Source: Bacteroidota bacterium (lineage in GTDB: Bacteria; Bacteroidota; Ignavibacteria; Kapaibacteriales; UBA2268). Taken from it: DNA of 8,884 bases. Both the position numbers and the translations under genes were made by a program. Shown piece by piece: positions 7,583 through 8,884 of this stretch. Under the pieces are notes generated by a model. It saw only the letters and a program-made list of their open reading frames with translations. It had not been told where the DNA came from and did not search any database. Position 1 is the first letter of the stretch. Every line of letters begins with the position of its first letter. The DNA lies in the NCBI GenBank assembly GCA_024280675.1, contig JAJRPT010000022.1:1-8884 (forward strand), read 5' to 3'.

Positions 7583-8410
7583 TTAGAAATAAAAATTCAA
7601 TGTCAGTCGTGCAAATGTTGGTTTTGCACTTAGAGAATAAGCGTTTTCAGTGTCGTAAAGGATGGGCATACCAGAGTCAGGATCTTGGTAATAATCCTTG
7701 CCAAAGTAAGTCCAATCTATATTATTAATTCTTATTCCATACTCAGCTCCGAGGCTAAAACTTTTTGTGAAGAAATACTCAGCACCAAGTGAAATTTCAT
7801 AAGAGGACATACTTACTGATTCGAAGGTTTTATTGGTAGACGCAAGTCTTTCCTTTTCGTCTTGAGAAAAGGTGAGATCAGTCACTATCCTTTCTCCAGT
7901 AAAAATTGGTTTTAAATATTGGAAGTTTGCAAATGCCTGAATATCATCTGAACTCAAAAACCAAAACTTTAGACCAAGCCCAATTGTGTTAATCACTGTC
8001 TCGGATTCAAACACCATGTCATTAAAAATAACTACTCCAGAATTATTATCCACAATTTCGTTACCGACCCAAGAGTATGAAAATTCTGAACGTTTATAAG
8101 ACAAGTATGGCATTAAACCATAAGCTGAACCTAAGAGATTCTCAAATCTATACCCCACATAAGCTCCGCCATCGGTTCCATAGTCGTCCATCTGATAAAC
8201 CATAAGTCTTCCAAAATCACCTCCTCTAAAAAACCTATTACCGTCATAGTCATAATAAAAGTCATCATCACCCATGCTTGTCATTTCTGTCTGTTGAGAT
8301 CTGAAATCAAAGATGAAAGCTGGATCAATTCCAAAGACAAAACCACCGGCAAAGGTGACGAAATTAGAAATAGAAAAAACAACAAGGCTTAGAACAAGGA
8401 ACTTTTTCAT
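7583..8410 (-). CDS. Putative outer membrane beta-barrel protein
   Basis: A 275-residue protein not recognised as any named family. Residues 1-21 form a signal peptide (MKKFLVLSLVVFSISNFVTFA, cut before GG). The mature chain alternates polar and aromatic/aliphatic residues in short stretches separated by acidic, Asn/Ser-rich loops. The clearest strand pair is near 204-230 (SYEISLGAEYFF, then SFSLGAEYGIRINN). It ends in LTLNFYF with a terminal Phe, the usual signal for insertion by the BAM machinery. An Asp/Tyr-rich loop at about 48-58 (DDDFYYDYDGN) is probably surface-exposed. The number of strands is unclear, perhaps 8-12. It is the first gene of the minus-strand cluster and lies 43 bases before the DUF4159 gene, so it could share the transcript or be independent. 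Porin, adhesin or structural roles cannot be told apart. Confidence 0.75.
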   Translation of the reverse strand: MKKFLVLSLVVFSISNFVTFAGGFVFGIDPAFIFDFRSQQTEMTSMGDDDFYYDYDGNRFFRGGDFGRLMVYQMDDYGTDGGAYVGYRFENLLGSAYGLMPYLSYKRSEFSYSWVGNEIVDNNSGVVIFNDMVFESETVINTIGLGLKFWFLSSDDIQAFANFQYLKPIFTGERIVTDLTFSQDEKERLASTNKTFESVSMSSYEISLGAEYFFTKSFSLGAEYGIRINNIDWTYFGKDYYQDPDSGMPILYDTENAYSLSAKPTFARLTLNFYF

Positions 8411-8506
8411 TTAGGAACCAGTGAAATGTATTAAAAATATGCGATAAAGCTAGACTTAATATTTTTGTGAATCAACCATCTTGATAAATCATTAGCTTTG
8501 CTTTTT
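8411..8506. promoter_or_regulatory. Divergent promoter region between the beta-barrel and phosphatase genes
   Basis: Ninety-six AT-rich bases separate two outward-facing starts, so promoters for both are expected here. TATTTTTG at 8460-8467 (plus strand) fits TAnnTTTG and lies 39 bases before the phosphatase ATG. On the minus strand only near-matches occur (TAGCTTTA and TACATTTC). No -33 TTTG, hairpin or Shine-Dalgarno sequence is evident. The existence of promoters is inferred from gene layout, and their exact position is uncertain. Confidence 0.45.
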
Positions 8507-8884
8507 ATGGATGGAAGATTAATTCAAAATATTGAAACGTTTATCTCAGACAAAGATACAATTTCTTCTACTCGAAAAGAAGAGTTGAATGAAGTTTATG
8601 ATCTAATTGTAAAAAATAATATAAAAAAGATAATATTTATTTGTACTCATAACTCCCGCCGAAGTATCTTTGCACAAGTCTGGGCATTGGCGACAGCTGA
8701 GTATTTTGGGCTTAATCATTTTGAAATATTCTCTGGCGGAACCGAACCCACCTCGGTTTACCCTTCAGTTATTTCGGCAATGAGGAAATCTGGGCTGGAA
8801 ATCACACCTGGTGAAAGTAATGGCTTTTTTCTGATGAACAGAGTAAAAATATCCTCCAAAAAATATTCAGACTATCCAAACCCA
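8507..8884 (+). CDS. Low-molecular-weight phosphatase / arsenate reductase-fold protein, N-terminal part (runs off right edge)
   Basis: The first 126 codons are visible from ATG 8507, and the frame is open to the window end. After a roughly 40-residue helical lead comes the strand KKIIFI and the phosphate-binding loop CTHNSRRS (46-53), which fits C-x5-R-S with Cys46 as nucleophile and Arg52 binding the oxyanion. A later FSGGTEPTSVYP (75-86), then AMRKSGLEI (91-99), matches the SAGTEPT...A(M/L)...GI segment of the family. The CTHNSRRS version with an N-terminal extension is common in Bacteroidetes, where it is annotated as protein-tyrosine phosphatase or thioredoxin-linked arsenate reductase. 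The DP-loop aspartate and any C-terminal redox cysteines lie beyond the edge, so phosphatase and arsenate reductase cannot be separated here. No ars genes are in view. No Shine-Dalgarno sequence precedes the ATG. Confidence 0.85.
   Translation, partial: MDGRLIQNIETFISDKDTISSTRKEELNEVYDLIVKNNIKKIIFICTHNSRRSIFAQVWALATAEYFGLNHFEIFSGGTEPTSVYPSVISAMRKSGLEITPGESNGFFLMNRVKISSKKYSDYPNP

Noticed and set aside
8237..8269. Asp-rich DDDFYYDYDGN in the beta-barrel protein as an EF-hand-like calcium site
   Set aside because: The spacing fits only part of a DxDxDG loop and there is no flanking helix; an acidic surface loop is simpler.
1..8884. CRISPR arrays, transposase genes, tRNA, rRNA or phage genes
   Set aside because: No regularly spaced repeats, no transposase or integrase motifs, no cloverleaf-like segments and no capsid or tail genes were seen on either strand.

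Overview
The window reads as ordinary chromosomal DNA of an AT-rich Gram-negative bacterium, most likely from the Bacteroidota/Chlorobiota side of the FCB group (Ignavibacteria- or Kapabacteria-like; this is inference). The evidence is a TolC-type outer-membrane protein and a second beta-barrel protein, a DUF4159 + DUF4175 gene pair, a small-type PurL, a phosphatase of the 'CTHNSRRS' type common in Bacteroidetes, start codons that almost all lack a Shine-Dalgarno sequence, and several octamers fitting the Bacteroidota -7 promoter motif TAnnTTTG. No phage, transposon, CRISPR array, rRNA or tRNA is visible.

Layout. At the left edge, on the minus strand, a TetR/AcrR regulator is followed after 10 bases by the first 70 codons of a TolC-family outer-membrane factor, so a regulated efflux operon runs off the left end. 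A 248-base AT-rich divergent region (846-1093) carries candidate promoters for tetR and for purL. purL (1094-3319, plus strand) encodes the synthetase subunit of formylglycinamidine ribonucleotide synthase, standing alone without other pur genes in view. It converges with a three-gene minus-strand cluster, with only one base between the two stop codons. In reading order the cluster is an outer-membrane beta-barrel protein (8410-7583), a secreted DUF4159 protein (7539-6877) and an 1182-residue DUF4175 membrane coiled-coil protein (6869-3321). The last two are 7 bases apart and very probably co-transcribed. At the right edge a divergent plus-strand gene (8507 onward, truncated) encodes an arsenate reductase/low-molecular-weight phosphatase-fold protein.

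How the genes work together. PurL serves de novo purine synthesis. TetR and TolC form an export unit. The beta-barrel/DUF4159/DUF4175 cluster looks like a cell-envelope module of unknown function and is the least explained part of the window. I do not see a clearly novel defence or mobile system. The best leads are this cluster and a strong Shine-Dalgarno-like site that sits before a 15-codon ORF overlapping the purL start.
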